This document shows, piece by piece, positions 9,342 to 17,443 of a stretch of DNA of 64,000 nt. The stretch comes from Youngiibacter fragilis 232.1 (GTDB lineage Bacteria; Bacillota; Clostridia; Clostridiales; Clostridiaceae). The notes beneath the pieces were generated by a model. That model did not search any database, had not been told where the DNA came from, and saw only the letters and a list, made by a program, of their open reading frames with translations. The translations under genes and the position numbers were made by a program. The stretch spans positions 62,001 to 126,000 of the forward strand of contig NZ_AXUN02000198.1 in NCBI RefSeq assembly GCF_000495435.3. Direction: 5' to 3'. Numbering within the stretch: position 1 is the stretch's first letter; each line of letters starts with the position of its first letter.

Positions 9342-10535
9342 TTACTCGTGCTTTCTTGCCTTTGCTTCTTTTTCAAGAGCAAGTAGTATAGCCTGTGGAT
9401 TCTCGAACTTTGCAAGGAATATCATGGCTGCTATGATATACGGCTTGTAGCTTGCTTCCTTGTATAGAGGAGTCCTGTACCTGTCGAATACTGTTGCGGC
9501 AACCTCGCCTTCCTTGCAGCTGACGCCTGAGATGTCAGCCGGCAGGCAGTGCATGTAGAGTGCCTTTCCGTCCTTTGTGAGCTTCATGAGCTCTTCTGTA
9601 CACTCCCAGTCCTTGTGTTCTGCGTTTTGCTTGAGGAGTTCCTTCTCGAGTGCCTTTATTCCGTCGAAGTCATTGTTTGCATAAAGGTCGGTTCTCTTCT
9701 CCATGGCTATGAAAGGAGCCCAGCTCTTCGGATATACTATGTCGGCATCCTTGAACGCCTCTGCCATGTCGTTTGTCTTTGTGAAGGATCCGCCTGACTT
9801 TTCTGCGTTCGCCCTTGCGACCTCTTCAACCTCTGACATTATCTCGTAGCCTTCAGGATGTGCAAGCACTACGTCCATACCGAACCTGGTCATGAGACCT
9901 ACGATTCCCTGTGGAACTGAAAGCGGCTTTCCGTAGGACGGTGAGTAAGCCCATGACATTGCGATCTTCTTGCCCTTCAGGTTCTCGACTCCGCCGAACT
10001 CATGGATGATATGGAGCATGTCAGCCATTGACTGTGTTGGATGGTCGATATCGCACTGGAGGTTGACAAGGGTAGGTCTCTGCTCGAGGACTCCGTCCTT
10101 GTTTCCGTCCTGTACTGACTGTGAGACTTCCTGCATGTATGTGTGGCCCTTGCCTATGTACATGTCGTCCCTTATTCCTATTACGTCAGCCATGAAGGAG
10201 ATCATGTTTGCAGTCTCCCTGACTGTCTCGCCATGAGCTATCTGTGACTTTCCTTCATCAAGGTCCTGTACCTCGAGTCCGAGAAGGTTGCAGGCTGACG
10301 CGAAGGAGAACCTGGTCCTTGTGGAGTTGTCCCTGAATATGGATATTCCGAGTCCTGACTCGAATACCTTTGTGGAGATGTTGTTCTCCCTCATGTACCT
10401 CAGGGCGTCTGCAACTGTAAAGAGTGCCTCGATGGAGTCGTCTGACTTGTCCCAGGTAAGGAAGAAGTCGTCGTTGTACATTTCCTTGAAGTTAAGGCTG
10501 TTCAGCTTTTCGATATAATCATTCAGAGTTTTCAT
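9342..10535 (-). CDS. ygeW: YgeW-type carbamoyltransferase
   Basis: 397 residues, matching E. coli YgeW (396). It has the carbamoyl phosphate loop STRTR within FRDNSTRTRFSF, the HPTQSMADML motif, and the C-terminal HCLPADISG. It is related to aspartate and ornithine carbamoyltransferases but forms the separate YgeW family. Its likely role is phosphorolysis of a ureido compound from purine breakdown, feeding carbamate kinase; this is inferred from context. An upstream in-frame extension of 43 codons is open but carries no family similarity and overlaps the ygeY tail. The ATG at 10535 with AAAGGAG just before it is the better start. A hairpin lies in the 97-base gap to ygeY. Confidence 0.9.
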   Translation of the reverse strand: MKTLNDYIEKLNSLNFKEMYNDDFFLTWDKSDDSIEALFTVADALRYMRENNISTKVFESGLGISIFRDNSTRTRFSFASACNLLGLEVQDLDEGKSQIAHGETVRETANMISFMADVIGIRDDMYIGKGHTYMQEVSQSVQDGNKDGVLEQRPTLVNLQCDIDHPTQSMADMLHIIHEFGGVENLKGKKIAMSWAYSPSYGKPLSVPQGIVGLMTRFGMDVVLAHPEGYEIMSEVEEVARANAEKSGGSFTKTNDMAEAFKDADIVYPKSWAPFIAMEKRTDLYANNDFDGIKALEKELLKQNAEHKDWECTEELMKLTKDGKALYMHCLPADISGVSCKEGEVAATVFDRYRTPLYKEASYKPYIIAAMIFLAKFENPQAILLALEKEAKARKHE

Positions 10536-10580
10536 CAATATGCTCCTTTTGCGCTTTCTTGCGCTAAAAATTTTTATTTG

Positions 10581-10617
10581 TCCTGCCGGAGGCCTTAGAT
10601 AGGGAAATCCGGCAGGA
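10581..10617 (-). terminator. Intercistronic hairpin between ygeY and ygeW
   Basis: A perfect 10-bp stem, TCCTGCCGGA with TCCGGCAGGA, encloses 17 bases. On the minus strand it is followed at a short distance by AAATAAAAATTTTT. It may reduce read-through into ygeW-arcC or stabilise an mRNA end. Confidence 0.45.
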
Positions 10618-10632
10618 TGATCACCTGTATGG

Positions 10633-11937
10633 CTATTTGCAGTATATGGTCGGAAGGGCTGCATATACTGCCGCGCACTTCACAAGGTCTTCCTTCCAGG
10701 TCATCTCGTTGGGGGCGTGAGCCTGAGCTTCCGCTCCAGGTCCGAAGCCTATGACAGGTATGCCGTTTCTTCCCATTATGGCAACTCCGTTGGTCGAGAA
10801 GGTCCACTTGTCAGTGAGAGGCCTTGCCTTCCTCATCGCATCGCAGTTCTCGGCTCCGCTCCTTGTTGTCCCGTAGAGTCCGTTGTACGCCTCTTCCATG
10901 GCTTTCGTGACATCATGGTCTTCAGGTATCACCCATGTCGGGAAGTAGCACTCGATAGGGTATACGAGTCCTGTGTAGCTCGGCCTGTCATAATCGTACA
11001 TGCTTACAGTTGCGTTGTACTTCTTTACTGCAGGAAGTGCCCTTATCTCGTCAAGGCAGCTTTCCCAGGTTTCGCCTGCAGTCATTCTCCTGTCAAGGGA
11101 TATGGAGCAGGAATCAGCAACGGCGCATCGGCTTGGTGATGTGAAGAATATCTGGGAGGTTGTAACTGTTCCTCTTCCAAGGAAGTTGGCTTCCTTGTAC
11201 TCAGGGTTGAACTTCTCATCAAGCATCTTCACGAGACCCTTGATCTCCTTGTCGTCTGCAGCGTCATTCTCGTTGAGGTCGCGTACGTTAGTGAGTATCT
11301 CAGCCATCTTGTATATGGCGTTGTCTCCTCTTTCAGGTGCCGAACCGTGGCAGGAGATTCCCTGAACGTCGACCCTTATCTCCATACGGCCTCTCTGGCC
11401 CCTGTAGATCCCTCCGTCAGTAGGCTCTGTCGAAACCACGAACTCAGGCCTTATGTTCCCTTCCCTTATGATGTACTGCCAGCAGAGTCCGTCGCAATCC
11501 TCTTCCTGAACAGATCCGACAACAAGAGCTGTGTACTTGTCGCTGAGGAGCCCCAGGTCCTTCATGATCTTTGCTCCGTATACGGATGATACTATTCCTC
11601 CAAGCTGGTCTGAGGTTCCGCGTCCGCCGATTTCAGTGTCTGTCTCATAACCTTCATATGGATCGAAGTTCCAGTTTGCCCTGTTTCCGATTCCAACCGT
11701 ATCGATGTGGGCATCGAAGCCGATTAGTGTCTTTCCAGTACCCATGTATCCGAGGATGTTTCCCATCGGGTCAATCTCGATCCTGTCGAAGTCAAGAGCC
11801 TTCATCTCAACTTCTATCCTCTTGATGACGCCTTCCTCTTCTGCGCTTTCACCAGGTATTGCCACCAGGTCCCTAAGGAATTTGCTCATGGCTGGCTTGT
11901 AGGCTTCAGCCGCTACTTTGATCTTTTCGAAATCCAT
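10633..11937 (-). CDS. ygeY: YgeY-type M20 family metallohydrolase
   Basis: 434 residues, somewhat longer than E. coli YgeY (403). M20 peptidase/deacylase features are visible: the metal ligands in DAHIDTV, the conserved region DQLGGIVSS, the acidic pair in VQEEDCDG, and the STEPTDGG segment. M20 enzymes hydrolyse amide or ureido bonds with two zinc ions. In this cluster the substrate is likely a ureido derivative of 2,3-diaminopropionate, an inference from the companion genes. GGAGGAAAAG lies before the start codon, and the first gene of the minus operon begins after a promoter region of nearly 400 bases. Confidence 0.88.
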   Translation of the reverse strand: MDFEKIKVAAEAYKPAMSKFLRDLVAIPGESAEEEGVIKRIEVEMKALDFDRIEIDPMGNILGYMGTGKTLIGFDAHIDTVGIGNRANWNFDPYEGYETDTEIGGRGTSDQLGGIVSSVYGAKIMKDLGLLSDKYTALVVGSVQEEDCDGLCWQYIIREGNIRPEFVVSTEPTDGGIYRGQRGRMEIRVDVQGISCHGSAPERGDNAIYKMAEILTNVRDLNENDAADDKEIKGLVKMLDEKFNPEYKEANFLGRGTVTTSQIFFTSPSRCAVADSCSISLDRRMTAGETWESCLDEIRALPAVKKYNATVSMYDYDRPSYTGLVYPIECYFPTWVIPEDHDVTKAMEEAYNGLYGTTRSGAENCDAMRKARPLTDKWTFSTNGVAIMGRNGIPVIGFGPGAEAQAHAPNEMTWKEDLVKCAAVYAALPTIYCK

Positions 11938-12324
11938 CGTTTCTTTTCCTCCATTTTTTAAGGATGCGGATGCTTCTTTTGATTGTCTCCGAGTTAGCGA
12001 AGCACCAGAAATACGGCAGGCAGTTTGGTATTTATCAAATAATGTTGTTAATGTAATCGATGTCTCAAACTTATGATACCATAACAGGATTACAAATCAA
12101 TAGAAAAACAAAAAAACTTTTAGTTAACAACAAAAATTTTTAGCATACCAAAATAATCTGCCGAAAGCTTATATCCAGGCGCTTCCATGATGCCTGTATA
12201 GCATCTTCTGATGATGTTCCATGGAATATTACAGAATGTTCACTTCATGTTTACGCCTTCATGGTAACATGCAGGATAATCAGGTATGGGAGTAATAAGC
12301 TAAAGGACTTCATGGAGGTATGAA
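11938..12324. promoter_or_regulatory. 387-bp divergent control region with ygeY operon promoter
   Basis: No gene is seen here. On the minus strand TTGATT (12095-12100) and TATCAT (12073-12078) are 16 bases apart and form a good promoter for ygeY-ygeW-arcC. An 8-bp inverted repeat flanks it: GTTGTTAA at 12044-12051 and TTAACAAC at 12124-12131. The stretch is strongly A/T-rich around 12050-12150. A 10-bp palindrome TTCCATGGAA lies near 12217, on the side of the DUF427 gene, whose own promoter I could not place with confidence. Confidence 0.5.
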
Positions 12325-12612
12325 ATGATAATTGCGAGATGGAACGGGATAGAGATCGCGAAAAGTGACAGGACAGTAATTGTTGAAGGCAACCATTATT
12401 TTCCGAAGGAGGATGTTGACCGCGGTTTTCTTGAGGAATCCACGAAGCACACAACATGCCCGTGGAAGGGTGTGGCAAGCTACTATACAATAGCTGCCGG
12501 CGGCAGGAAAAATCCAGATGCTGCATGGTATTATCCCGAACCTAAGGCTGAAGCGACTATGATAAAGGACAGGATAGCCTTCTGGAAGGGTGTGGAGGTT
12601 ACGGAGGCCTGA
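12325..12612 (+). CDS. DUF427 family protein
   Basis: 95 residues, the usual size of a single DUF427 domain. The family pattern is clear: a short beta-rich start (IARWNGIEIAKS), then EEST..TTCPWKGVASYY in the middle and AAWYYPEP further on. No signal peptide or membrane segment is present. The function of this family is unknown. GGAGGT precedes the ATG at a good distance. It stands alone between the ygeY promoter region and the pyr leader, so its neighbours do not suggest a role. Confidence 0.85.
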   Translation: MIIARWNGIEIAKSDRTVIVEGNHYFPKEDVDRGFLEESTKHTTCPWKGVASYYTIAAGGRKNPDAAWYYPEPKAEATMIKDRIAFWKGVEVTEA

Positions 12613-12658
12613 ACATAATTGGAGGAAGAAGGAAATAACTTGCGGATTAAAAAAGCTG

Positions 12659-12687
12659 TTGACTGTATTTTTTCCGCATGTTAGTAT
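12659..12687 (+). promoter_or_regulatory. Promoter of pyrBI
   Basis: TTGACT (12659-12664) and TAGTAT (12682-12687) are separated by 17 bases. Transcription would start near 12694, giving a leader of about 145 bases that contains the attenuator. Confidence 0.7.
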
Positions 12688-12703
12688 TAATCGAATTAAA
12701 TAG

Positions 12704-12792
12704 GCCTTTAACTGAACACGAGAGGTTTGGAAGGCGAAAACTGCACATAAGTGATTGTGGTAGCCTTCTTTGCTTGCGAAGAAGGCTTTTTT
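12704..12792 (+). promoter_or_regulatory. PyrR-type transcription attenuator in the pyrBI leader
   Basis: Three mutually exclusive structures can be drawn. First, GCCTT (12704-12708) pairs with AAGGC (12731-12735) and presents the loop GAACACGAGAGGTT (12714-12727), close to the PyrR-binding consensus ARUCCNGNGAGGYU (11 of 14). Second, GAAGGC (12730-12735) can pair with GCCTTC (12763-12768) as antiterminator. Third, GCCTTCTT (12763-12770) pairs with AAGAAGGC (12779-12786) followed by six T as terminator. UMP-bound PyrR would favour the first and so termination. No pyrR gene lies in the window. Confidence 0.75.
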
Positions 12793-12837
12793 GTTCCTTT
12801 AAAATGTTACTGCGATAACAAGAAGGAGGCAGAACCT

Positions 12838-13773
12838 ATGACAAATATCAGGCACCTGGTAGAACCGGAAAACTTCACCCTTGAGGAGATCGAGGATCTC
12901 ATCGATAAAGGGCTCAGCATGAACGCTGACCCAAAGCCTTATGCGAACGTATGTCAGGGAAAGATAATGGCATCACTGTTCTTCGAGCCGAGCACAAGGA
13001 CCAAGCTCAGCTTTGACAGCGCCATGATGAGGCTTGGAGGACAGGTCCTCGGCTTCAGCGACGCGTCAACAAGCTCAACTTCAAAGGGAGAGTCACTTGC
13101 AGACACGATAAAGGTGGTAAGCGGCTATTCGGACATCATAGTGATGAGGCACCCTAAGGAAGGCGCACCTCTGCTTGCGACCCACTTCACCGAAGTTCCA
13201 ATAATAAACGGAGGAGACGGCGGACACCAGCATCCGACCCAGACCCTCACTGACCTTATAACAATCAAGAAATACAAGGGTAAGCTTGACGGCATGAAGA
13301 TCGGCTTCTGCGGTGACCTTAAATACGGAAGGACAGTCCACAGCCTCATAAGGACACTTGCAAGGTTCGGGAACAAGGAGTTCTACCTGATATCCCCTGA
13401 AGAGCTGACACTCCCTTCATCGCTCAAGGCTCAGCTTGAGAAGCAGGGCGTTAAGCTCATAGAGATGAGGTACATCGAGGATGTCGTGGAAGAGCTTGAC
13501 ATACTCTACATGACAAGGATCCAGAAGGAAAGGTTCTTCAACGAATCTGACTACATTAGGCTCAAGAACTCCTACATACTGGACAAGGATAAGATAAAGG
13601 CAGCGAAGAGCGACATGATAATCCTTCATCCGCTGCCAAGGGTCAACGAGATATCCAATGAAGTGGATACTGACCCGAGAGCGCTCTACTTCGAACAGGC
13701 CAAGCTTGGCGTATACATCAGGATGGCCCTTATATGCAAACTCCTGGAGGTGGGACCATATGCTAGAGGTTAA
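12838..13773 (+). CDS. pyrB: Aspartate carbamoyltransferase, catalytic chain
   Basis: 311 residues, the standard PyrB length. It joins carbamoyl phosphate to aspartate, the committed step of pyrimidine synthesis. Visible motifs are FEPSTRTKLSF for carbamoyl phosphate, GDGGHQHPTQTLTD, and HPLPRVNEIS near the end. The reading frame is open further upstream through the attenuator, but the ATG at 12838 with AAGGAGG before it gives the family N-terminus. It overlaps pyrI by 14 bases, so catalytic and regulatory chains are translationally coupled. Expression should respond to UMP through the attenuator, and activity to nucleotides through PyrI. Confidence 0.96.
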   Translation: MTNIRHLVEPENFTLEEIEDLIDKGLSMNADPKPYANVCQGKIMASLFFEPSTRTKLSFDSAMMRLGGQVLGFSDASTSSTSKGESLADTIKVVSGYSDIIVMRHPKEGAPLLATHFTEVPIINGGDGGHQHPTQTLTDLITIKKYKGKLDGMKIGFCGDLKYGRTVHSLIRTLARFGNKEFYLISPEELTLPSSLKAQLEKQGVKLIEMRYIEDVVEELDILYMTRIQKERFFNESDYIRLKNSYILDKDKIKAAKSDMIILHPLPRVNEISNEVDTDPRALYFEQAKLGVYIRMALICKLLEVGPYARG

Positions 13774-14191
13774 AGGCATTGACAATGGGATAGTCATAGA
13801 CCATATAAGCGCGGGAAACGGCATCAGGGTGTTTAACAGGCTGCTTGCAGAAGACATCGATACTCCGGTCGTACTCCTCATCAACGTGGAAAGCAAGAAG
13901 CTGGGCAAGAAGGACATCATAAAGCTTGCGGATGTATTCGACATCAACCTTGACATACTGGGTCTCATCGACCAGAACATAACAGTCAATGTTGTCAAGG
14001 ATTCAAAGATAGTGGAGAAGTACATGGCGGTAATCCCTGACGAGGTCACAGGCCTCTTCAGCTGCGACAATCCAAGATGCATCTCGAATTCAGACTCCTA
14101 TGCGGTACCGAAGTTCAAGTTCTTCGAGAAGAACGGGGCTGCAAAGTACATCTGCAGCTACTGCGAAGAGATAACGAAGTTCAGGCTGTAG
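13760..14191 (+). CDS. pyrI: Aspartate carbamoyltransferase, regulatory chain
   Basis: 143 residues. The N-terminal allosteric domain starts LEVKGIDNGIVIDHI, and the C-terminal zinc domain carries four cysteines in the pattern CDNPRC then CSYC. PyrI binds CTP/ATP and holds the catalytic trimers together. The ATG at 13760 lies inside the end of pyrB; the longer open frame upstream is a shadow of pyrB. Presence of PyrI together with a PyrR-type attenuator means control both of transcription and of enzyme activity, unlike Bacillus, which lacks PyrI. Confidence 0.95.
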   Translation: MLEVKGIDNGIVIDHISAGNGIRVFNRLLAEDIDTPVVLLINVESKKLGKKDIIKLADVFDINLDILGLIDQNITVNVVKDSKIVEKYMAVIPDEVTGLFSCDNPRCISNSDSYAVPKFKFFEKNGAAKYICSYCEEITKFRL

Positions 14192-14207
14192 GAAAAGCAA
14201 TATTATT

Positions 14208-14252
14208 GATTTAAAAGGACATGCAGGATAATTCCGGCATGTCCTTTAAATC
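14208..14252. terminator. Bidirectional terminator between pyrI and the M20 peptidase
   Basis: A 16-bp stem with one bulged A: GATTTAAA(A)GGACATGC pairs with GCATGTCCTTTAAATC around a 12-base loop. It serves the two convergent genes and overlaps the M20 stop codon region by two bases. Confidence 0.8.
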
Positions 14253-15414
14253 ATTCTGAAAACATTATTCCAATATATATCCTCATGCTGTCCAGAAGCT
14301 CGCTTACCTTCACCTTCTCATTCTCCCTGTGGACGCACGAGAGGTCGCCCGGTCCGAGTATGAGGCATTCGATCCCTTTTCTCCTTAATATCGAACCGTC
14401 TGTGGTACCTGCGAAGAAGGTGGTGCTGAAGGGGATACCTGCTGCAAAGAAGGCTTCCCTGACCATACGGAGGCTATCTGAATCATCATTCACCTTCCAG
14501 CCATACCTCATGTCCATGATGACATATGACACGTCATAGCCTGGGTTTTCAAGCTTCAGACTTTTGATGATGCTGTCGAGCCTTATCCATATATCCCGTG
14601 GGTCGTGGTCAGGCACGAGCCTCGCATCAAACTTAAGCTGCAGCTCGTCCGGGACCACGCATGGCTCGACTCCTGCATGGATAGAGAGCGGCTGCCAGAA
14701 GGAGCTTCCATATTCTGTTCCTTCGTAGATTGAAAAATCCTCCTCATCCATCAGGTTCATGAGCTTCCTCGCAAGGTCAATTGCATTCTGACCCTTGCCC
14801 AGGGAGCCGTGGCCTGTGCCTCCCTGGATCGATATGGTCCCGTAGGTCCTTCCCTTTCCTGCAGTACACACCATTAGTCCTGTAGGCTCGCAGACGATGA
14901 GGAGGTCGAGCTTGTCAAGGAACCGTTCTTTAAGGAGCGCCTTTGAGCCCTTCATGCCATCCTCTTCATCAACTGTTGCAATAAGGTATATGTCATTTGG
15001 AGGAACAGCTCCGCTCTCCTTTACAGCTGCCATTGAAACCATGGCCGAAGCAAGGCCGCCCTTCATGTCAGATGAACCTCTCCCGTGTAGGAAGCCGCCG
15101 GAGATCTCACCTGAGAAGGGGTCGGAGGTCCATCTGAGAGCTTCCCTCGGGCTTACAGGCACCACATCCATATGGCCTGTGAAGGCTATGGCTCTTGTGC
15201 TGTCCTTTCCCGGAATCCGGGCAACGATGTTCCTGCGTGTCCCTTCAACCTCGAAGCTTTGAGCTTCAATTGAATATGACCTGAAGAAATCGAGGAGATA
15301 AGCGATGACCTCCTGTTCACTTCCGGGCGGGTTCACGCTCCTTATCCTGACAAGGTCCCTTGCTGTCTTTAAAAGCAGCCTTTCATATCGTCCAGTCACA
15401 ATTGGATTATCCAT
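14251..15414 (-). CDS. M20 family peptidase/deacylase (ArgE/DapE-like)
   Basis: 387 residues from the ATG at 15414, which has AAGGAAGG before it; an ATG six codons earlier has no good ribosome site. Metal-site features of the ArgE/DapE/ACY1 group are present: GHMDVVP, GRGSSDMKGG, TVDEEDG and CEPTG. These enzymes remove acyl groups from amino acids using zinc or cobalt. The exact substrate (N-acetylornithine, succinyl-diaminopimelate or other) cannot be told. It is encoded alone, divergent from a Fur-family gene, with TATAAT on the minus strand at 15458-15463. Confidence 0.85.
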   Translation of the reverse strand: MDNPIVTGRYERLLLKTARDLVRIRSVNPPGSEQEVIAYLLDFFRSYSIEAQSFEVEGTRRNIVARIPGKDSTRAIAFTGHMDVVPVSPREALRWTSDPFSGEISGGFLHGRGSSDMKGGLASAMVSMAAVKESGAVPPNDIYLIATVDEEDGMKGSKALLKERFLDKLDLLIVCEPTGLMVCTAGKGRTYGTISIQGGTGHGSLGKGQNAIDLARKLMNLMDEEDFSIYEGTEYGSSFWQPLSIHAGVEPCVVPDELQLKFDARLVPDHDPRDIWIRLDSIIKSLKLENPGYDVSYVIMDMRYGWKVNDDSDSLRMVREAFFAAGIPFSTTFFAGTTDGSILRRKGIECLILGPGDLSCVHRENEKVKVSELLDSMRIYIGIMFSE

Positions 15415-15505
15415 GTTTTTGCCTTCCTTCATGTATCTTTTTCATTCAATCCCCTCAATTATATCCCTGTCCTTACACGATTTCATCCGCATAACCAATG
15501 CCTGC

Positions 15506-15534
15506 TGGAAAAAACTGGCAGTGTGGTCTATAAT
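15506..15534 (+). promoter_or_regulatory. Promoter for the Fur-family gene
   Basis: TGGAAA at 15506-15511 and a consensus TATAAT at 15529-15534 are 17 bases apart, about 35 bases before the start codon. Confidence 0.5.
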
Positions 15535-15567
15535 ACAGGTAAGAAACTCAGGAAAAGGAAGACAGAT

Positions 15568-15993
15568 ATGGATTCAGACAAGGTCTTACGGGACCACTCT
15601 ATAAAAATCACCAAGCCGCGTGTGGCGATATATGACATATTGCTGAGTCTCGAAAAGGGAATTGACGCTGAAGGGATATATTCCATGTGCACCGACATGG
15701 GGCTTTTCGTAAACCTCAGCACGGTCTACAGGACCCTTGAGCTTTTCGAGGAGAAGGGTCTCATTTCCAAATATGACCTGGGAGAGAAGAAGTACAATTA
15801 CAGCCTGAAGAAGGGCAGCCATATACATAACCTGGAGTGCGTAAGCTGCCACAGGCTTCTCGACCTCGAATGCCCCATGAAGCAGATCGAGGAGCTGGTC
15901 TCCAGAGAGACCGGATTCCACCTTACTGAGCACAGGCTTGAGCTCAAGGGGATCTGCAGCGAATGCATGGCAAAGGGAAGGGGAAACAGATGA
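15568..15993 (+). CDS. Fur-family metalloregulator (possible Zur)
   Basis: 141 residues. It has the winged-helix part with NLSTVYRTLELFEEKGLI, the HIHNLECVSCHRLLDLECP metal/dimer region, and two CxxC pairs (CVSC, CSEC) that form the structural zinc site. The family represses metal-uptake genes when metal is bound. Metal type cannot be read reliably, but a zinc transporter with a Fur-type operator lies 3 kb downstream, so Zur is a reasonable guess. The second Fur-like gene in the window (at 42160) looks like PerR. The ATG at 15568 with AAGGAAG is preferred over one 15 codons earlier. Its stop overlaps the next start (ATGA). Confidence 0.85.
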   Translation: MDSDKVLRDHSIKITKPRVAIYDILLSLEKGIDAEGIYSMCTDMGLFVNLSTVYRTLELFEEKGLISKYDLGEKKYNYSLKKGSHIHNLECVSCHRLLDLECPMKQIEELVSRETGFHLTEHRLELKGICSECMAKGRGNR

Positions 15994-16208
15994 TCGGAAT
16001 AGTGAGGAACAACAGGGTCCTCTTTGGACTGATAACCTTCGTATTCTTGCTGTCGACAGCAGCGATGCTGTTCGACCTTGAGATCAGGCTGGGGAACATA
16101 TTCAACTTTTCGCGTGATAACTTTGGGATAAACCTTCCTGTGTTCTTCGCGATGGTTGCACTTGCCACCATCACGGACAGGAACCTTAACAAAAGAAGAA
16201 GAAAATGA
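15990..16208 (+). CDS. Small membrane protein, unknown function
   Basis: 72 residues with two predicted membrane segments (about residues 9-28 and 44-60) and a basic tail ending NLNKRRRK. I do not recognise a family. The ATG overlaps the stop of the Fur-family gene by four bases (ATGA), so translation is coupled and the two are one operon. The coupling hints at a link with metal homeostasis, but nothing in the protein shows metal ligands. Confidence 0.65.
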   Translation: MIGIVRNNRVLFGLITFVFLLSTAAMLFDLEIRLGNIFNFSRDNFGINLPVFFAMVALATITDRNLNKRRRK

Positions 16209-16308
16209 GATTACCACCCACGACAGCAGGTATTTTGCAGATTGCCTCATCGGGGTGTTTTTCTTTGGAGCGGGTGCAGTCAAATCCTGATGCAAAGGAG
16301 TGATTCAG

Positions 16309-17340
16309 ATGGCTAAGCCAAGACCTTCGATAGAAAGGGAATTAAAGAAGCAGGTGGACCTTACGAGGAAGAACGGCAGCCTTAATCCAAAGGCAATTGG
16401 CTGGGCCAGGGAACCGCTCATTAAAAGTGCGGTAACCGGGTCATGGCTCCGGAAGAAGAAATGGAACTACTGGTGCATAGTCAGCCCGGAGGTCCTATTC
16501 TCCGCTACCGTGTCAAACCTTGACTACATAGGAATGGTGTTCACTTATTTCCTTGACCGGGAAACCATGAAGTTCACTGAGAAGACCATATCCAAGCCTT
16601 TCGGCAAAGGCTGCAGCATGCCTGAAAATGTCAATGAGACTGTGGAGTATTATGATGATGACAACCTTGTGGCATTCTACAGGATGAGGACCTATACGAA
16701 GATAGACGTAAAATGCGTGGATTTCGGAGGCCAGGTGCTGGATGTCGAGCTTAACGTGACTGCGCCTGATGAGCACGAGACACTTAATGTGGTCGTCCCC
16801 TGGACCAGGTGGAGATACCAGTTCACCTCCAAGCAGAACTGCCTCAGGGTGGAGGGCCACATAAAGGTGGGTGACAGGAAGTACATCCTGAAGAAGGAGG
16901 ACTCATATGCGACACTTGACTTCGGAAGGGGAAAGTGGCCGTATGACTCAAAGTGGCAGTGGGGAACCGCATCAGGTGATACGAACGGAACGAATGTGGG
17001 ACTGAATCTCGGAGGTACCTGGACCGACGGCACTGGAATGACTGAGAATGGTATCGTGGTAGACGGGAAGCTCACCAAGATAAGGGAGAACATGGAGTTT
17101 GGCTTCGATACCTCTGACAGGATGAAACCCTGGGTGATTAAGTCGAAGGATTCGGATTCAGTGGACCTTGTATTCACACCGGAATATGAGCGTGTGGCCA
17201 AAACCAAGGTGCTGTTCCTGATGTCAGAGGTACACCAGTTGATGGGGACCTACTCAGGCCATGTGACTGACTATACCGGGAAGCGGATTGAAATAGAGTC
17301 ACTCTATGGAAGCATAGAGGACCATGCGGCAAAGTGGTAG
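16309..17340 (+). CDS. DUF2804 domain protein
   Basis: 343 residues matching the DUF2804 pattern: an early REPLIKSAVTGSW segment, KKWNYWCIVSP, the central YATLDFGRGKWPYDSKWQWG, and a Gly/Trp-rich end. There is no signal peptide or clear membrane helix; beta structure is expected. The function is unknown, though its fold is probably lipocalin/hydroxylase-like by family. AAGGAG precedes the ATG at 16309; the GTG three codons earlier lies within that site. The gene is 100 bases past the small membrane protein gene and convergent with znuB. Confidence 0.85.
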   Translation: MAKPRPSIERELKKQVDLTRKNGSLNPKAIGWAREPLIKSAVTGSWLRKKKWNYWCIVSPEVLFSATVSNLDYIGMVFTYFLDRETMKFTEKTISKPFGKGCSMPENVNETVEYYDDDNLVAFYRMRTYTKIDVKCVDFGGQVLDVELNVTAPDEHETLNVVVPWTRWRYQFTSKQNCLRVEGHIKVGDRKYILKKEDSYATLDFGRGKWPYDSKWQWGTASGDTNGTNVGLNLGGTWTDGTGMTENGIVVDGKLTKIRENMEFGFDTSDRMKPWVIKSKDSDSVDLVFTPEYERVAKTKVLFLMSEVHQLMGTYSGHVTDYTGKRIEIESLYGSIEDHAAKW

Positions 17341-17354
17341 TTTCCATATAGTCT

Positions 17355-17443
17355 GGCATTTCAAGGGATATGTCTTAATTTTATCCTCATCAGGTTCATA
17401 TCATCTGATGGAAATGCCTATGCTAATTCCTCATCGGGTTCAT
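17355..17443. repeat. Inverted repeat and duplicated znuB end
   Basis: GGCATTTC (17355-17362) and GAAATGCC (17411-17418) form an inverted repeat, with CATCAG/CTGATG nested inside it, probably a weak terminator for the convergent DUF2804 and znuB genes. In addition TCCTCATCAGGTTCAT (17384-17399) repeats the znuB 3' end TCCTCATCGGGTTCAT (17428-17443) with one mismatch, 44 bases away. Confidence 0.55.

Noticed and set aside
10536-10664. 43-codon N-terminal extension of ygeW
   Set aside because: It overlaps the ygeY end, lacks a ribosome site, and the family N-terminus begins at the ATG at 10535 behind AAAGGAG.
12751-12837. In-frame extension of pyrB through the attenuator
   Set aside because: It would translate the terminator stem; the true PyrB start with AAGGAGG is at 12838.
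13417-14082. 221-codon minus-strand frame across pyrBI
   Set aside because: It is a shadow of pyrB and pyrI, both of which have full family motifs on the plus strand.
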